Source of the DNA: an uncultured Ruminococcus sp.
GTDB taxonomy: Bacteria; Bacillota; Clostridia; Oscillospirales; CAG-272
NCBI GenBank assembly: GCA_902796505.1
Contig: CADBPA010000135.1
Location: 1-13,435, forward strand
Length of the DNA: 13,435 nucleotides
Direction: 5' to 3'
In this document: positions 11,377 to 13,435 of the stretch, piece by piece
Layout of the letters: each line of letters opens with the position of its first letter
Position numbering within the stretch: position 1 is the first letter of the stretch
Program-made: the position numbers and the translations under genes
The notes under the pieces: generated by a model
Database searches by the model: none
Seen by the model: the letters and a program-made list of their open reading frames with translations, nothing else
Told to the model about the DNA's origin: nothing

Positions 11377-13413
11377 TTATTGATTTACAACAAAATCACG
11401 TTCTGGAATGCGAACATCACCCGAACCATATACCTCAATAGTAACATTTTTTGGAATAATATCGTTTTGCACATTAACTCTTATATTTGAAGCAGAAGGA
11501 TATCCACTACTATCATCTTTTCCATAACCACAGAACAATTTTGTATTATTACCATAATTAAACGTTCCACCCGTTATATTGAGTTTTATCATGCCACTAT
11601 ATCTTAATGTAAAGATACAAGAGTTCTCTAAATGGCTTGTTTGTTCAAAATATCCACCATAAATGTTAAGTGTTTGTATTTCGCTAGTAGCGTTAGCTAA
11701 TTGTATTACATTTTGATCACCAATAGTTGCATCATTACGATTTGCTTTGTAAGTTCCAGAATAAATATTGATAATAACCGAATGTGATGCCGAACCGTTG
11801 GAAGATATACATGGTCTCCAAGTGTTGAACGTTGGACCTTCTTCTCCTATCACTCCTAAATTAATTTCAGAAACTACCTCTAAAACTATTCCGTAACATC
11901 CACCTTCAGGAGTAGTAAAGTTTCCTCTATAAATATTCGCAGAAGAGCCGTTCTTTAAATATATGATTTCCCATTTTTTGTGATTAGAAGTATTGGTAGC
12001 TGTAAATGAGCCTCCATATATATTAAGAAATGCACCATTCACGTAAAAGAGATCAGAATCTGCTAAATAATTGCCATCATAGATATTAAGTATTGCGGCA
12101 CTACTTACATTAAAGATTCCACCAACTTGATTTTCAATACTACCATTACCACGGATAGAAAGATTGCCTTTACCGGTATCATTTGTAGCGACATATATCA
12201 TAGGATTACTAGTACCAACAATTGTTTTCTCATTCATGTTAAGAGTAATAGTTTTTCTGACCATTAGATATTCACTTGATGATAAAGTAATGTCATCTAA
12301 TAATACAATAACGTCTCCGTTTTGTGCCGCGTTAATTGCTTCTTGGAGTGTTGCATAACTTGCGTTTTTAATTGCTGCGACACCTTGAACCAACTCTTCT
12401 GAAGCGGTAGCAATGGCAGCTTCTTTTTGTTCATTCGTCATTGTATTAAAGTCTTCAGGTAATGTTCCGCCAGTCGATGAATAAATAATATTATTCGTTG
12501 TCGGATTAATTAAACCATTATTAGGGTTAGCACCCCATAAAACTTCAGAGGTATTAAGAATAATAGGAACCTCTTTGTTTGCGCTATTATCTGCTGATAA
12601 AGTTGTAACTGTTGCAAGTTCTGCTGCAGTCATATCAATTACAACTGCACCTGCGGAACAATCTTTATGAACAACAACTTTACCCTTTTCAAGATTAATA
12701 TTGCCAGCTATGTCGCCATGTTCATTATAACAATTGGTATTATCAACTGCTGTAATATCAACTTTGTTCGCTTTACCATAATGCGTAACTGTATCATTCT
12801 CTGCATTAATGGTCAAAACTGTGCTATAGGAATTTGTACGAATAACTACTTTCTGATCTCCGCTATCGCCCACATATTCGATTGCGGTGATGCCGGTACT
12901 ATTGCCCGCGTCAAAGCCTTTTTTCAGCGCATTCGTACCGTTAAAAGCCGTTTCCGTACCGGTGTAATAAGTGGAGTAGGTCGGATGAATTTCGTTGGAA
13001 ATGATCCAATAAAGATACTGTTCGTTTTCGCCGACTGTCTCTGCTGCCGGATTTTCGGGGATATATTTCACTATGCCATCTTCGGCATCCAGATAGCAGA
13101 AAACATCGTTTTTGCTATCCCAAAGGATGGTATTGTCGGTTTTGGAATTATTGATTTTGGCAACGTCATAGCCATATGCCGCCGCCGCTTCCAGCGCGTC
13201 GGTCATCGTTACGTGCTTTGCATTGCCCTTGCTTGCGCTGTCGGTAGCAAGCGCCGTATTCATGTTGCGAATCAGCTGATTTTGAGCCGAAACGTTGGCT
13301 CTTTTGATCAGATTCGAGAAGGTCGGGATCAGGACTGCCGCAAGGATGGCGATGATCGCGATCACGATCACAAGCTCTACGATCGTAAAGCCCTTTTTGT
13401 TGGTTTTTTTCAT
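11377..13413 (-). CDS. Large prepilin-like protein with parallel beta-helix C-terminal region (candidate pilin-adhesin)
   Basis: 678-residue secreted protein. The N-terminus KKG|FTIVELVIVIAIIAILAAVLIP is a classic type IV prepilin (class III) signal: prepilin peptidase should cut after G8, F9 becomes residue 1, and E13 is the conserved +5 glutamate. Residues about 9-60 form the pilin helix. Residues about 190-330 look beta-rich with asparagine and threonine. A SYATLQEAINAAQNGD segment (352-367) opens a region resembling a right-handed parallel beta-helix, with at least six copies of [LIA]NI[YT]xGx[FY] beginning at residues 442, 463, 492, 548, 582 and 611. Seven cysteines are scattered through it. 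Typical major pilins have 120-200 residues, so this is an unusually large fusion. The ribosome binding site GAGGA lies 7 nt before ATG 13413; any promoter or pilus-assembly genes lie outside the window. Base composition falls from about 50-55 % GC in the first 180 codons to 30-38 % after. A surface adhesin or glycan-binding role is inference. Confidence 0.85.
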   Translation of the reverse strand: MKKTNKKGFTIVELVIVIAIIAILAAVLIPTFSNLIKRANVSAQNQLIRNMNTALATDSASKGNAKHVTMTDALEAAAAYGYDVAKINNSKTDNTILWDSKNDVFCYLDAEDGIVKYIPENPAAETVGENEQYLYWIISNEIHPTYSTYYTGTETAFNGTNALKKGFDAGNSTGITAIEYVGDSGDQKVVIRTNSYSTVLTINAENDTVTHYGKANKVDITAVDNTNCYNEHGDIAGNINLEKGKVVVHKDCSAGAVVIDMTAAELATVTTLSADNSANKEVPIILNTSEVLWGANPNNGLINPTTNNIIYSSTGGTLPEDFNTMTNEQKEAAIATASEELVQGVAAIKNASYATLQEAINAAQNGDVIVLLDDITLSSSEYLMVRKTITLNMNEKTIVGTSNPMIYVATNDTGKGNLSIRGNGSIENQVGGIFNVSSAAILNIYDGNYLADSDLFYVNGAFLNIYGGSFTATNTSNHKKWEIIYLKNGSSANIYRGNFTTPEGGCYGIVLEVVSEINLGVIGEEGPTFNTWRPCISSNGSASHSVIINIYSGTYKANRNDATIGDQNVIQLANATSEIQTLNIYGGYFEQTSHLENSCIFTLRYSGMIKLNITGGTFNYGNNTKLFCGYGKDDSSGYPSASNIRVNVQNDIIPKNVTIEVYGSGDVRIPERDFVVNQ

Positions 13414-13435
13414 TGTTTTTTCCTCTCATTAATTA

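Noticed and set aside
12164..12358. 64-codon plus-strand frame inside the pilin-like gene
   Set aside because: Antisense to the beta-helix coding region, no ribosome binding site and no recognisable features.

Overview
The window looks like a chromosomal stretch from a GC-rich Bacillota, most likely an uncultured gut-type Clostridia (Christensenellales/Oscillospiria-like). This rests on the Bacillota block lepB-rbgA-rnhB-yraN with rplS nearby, strong AGGAGG-type ribosome binding sites, consensus sigma-A promoters with 17-bp spacers, and a DUF1540 protein. Nearly everything up to about 11.2 kb is tightly packed core-genome DNA at roughly 55-60 % GC. The taxonomic guess is inference from gene content only.

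Layout: (i) 1-3159, minus strand: an operon-like run of an FkbM-type methyltransferase, a U32 family protein (TrhP-like tRNA hydroxylation) overlapping it by 4 bp, then uppP (undecaprenyl-diphosphatase), which starts at TTG and is cut by the left edge. (ii) 3179-3617, plus: a single-gene HIT unit with a textbook promoter and a bidirectional terminator. (iii) 3645-5592, minus: rplS with its own promoter and structured 5' UTR, preceded by two membrane-protein genes. One is a DUF1461/TIGR01906 gene broken by a one-base deletion. The other is a YhhN/lysoplasmalogenase-like gene whose promoter implies a leaderless mRNA. (iv) 5653-10174, plus: lepB (with a repetitive acidic N-terminal extension), rbgA, rnhB, yraN and thrC, closely spaced and probably co-transcribed. 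(v) 10175-10363, minus: a small cysteine-rich DUF1540 protein, tail to tail with thrC with no bases between the stops. (vi) 10455-11186, plus: a calcineurin-like metallophosphoesterase, ended by a second bidirectional terminator. (vii) 11377-13413, minus: a 678-residue prepilin-like protein with a class III signal and a parallel beta-helix C-terminal region.

The housekeeping genes cover secretion (LepB), ribosome assembly and translation (L19, RbgA, U32 tRNA modification), nucleic-acid maintenance (RNase HII, YraN), envelope lipid recycling (UppP) and threonine synthesis (ThrC). The one clearly accessory element is the last gene. Its pilin N-terminus has near-host composition (about 50-55 % GC), while the beta-helix part drops to about 30-35 % GC. 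This suggests a mosaic surface pilin-adhesin whose exposed part was acquired, or evolves, separately. It is the best candidate here for under-described biology.

No tRNA, rRNA, CRISPR array, transposase or integrase was seen. No stretch over 300 bases lacks a gene.
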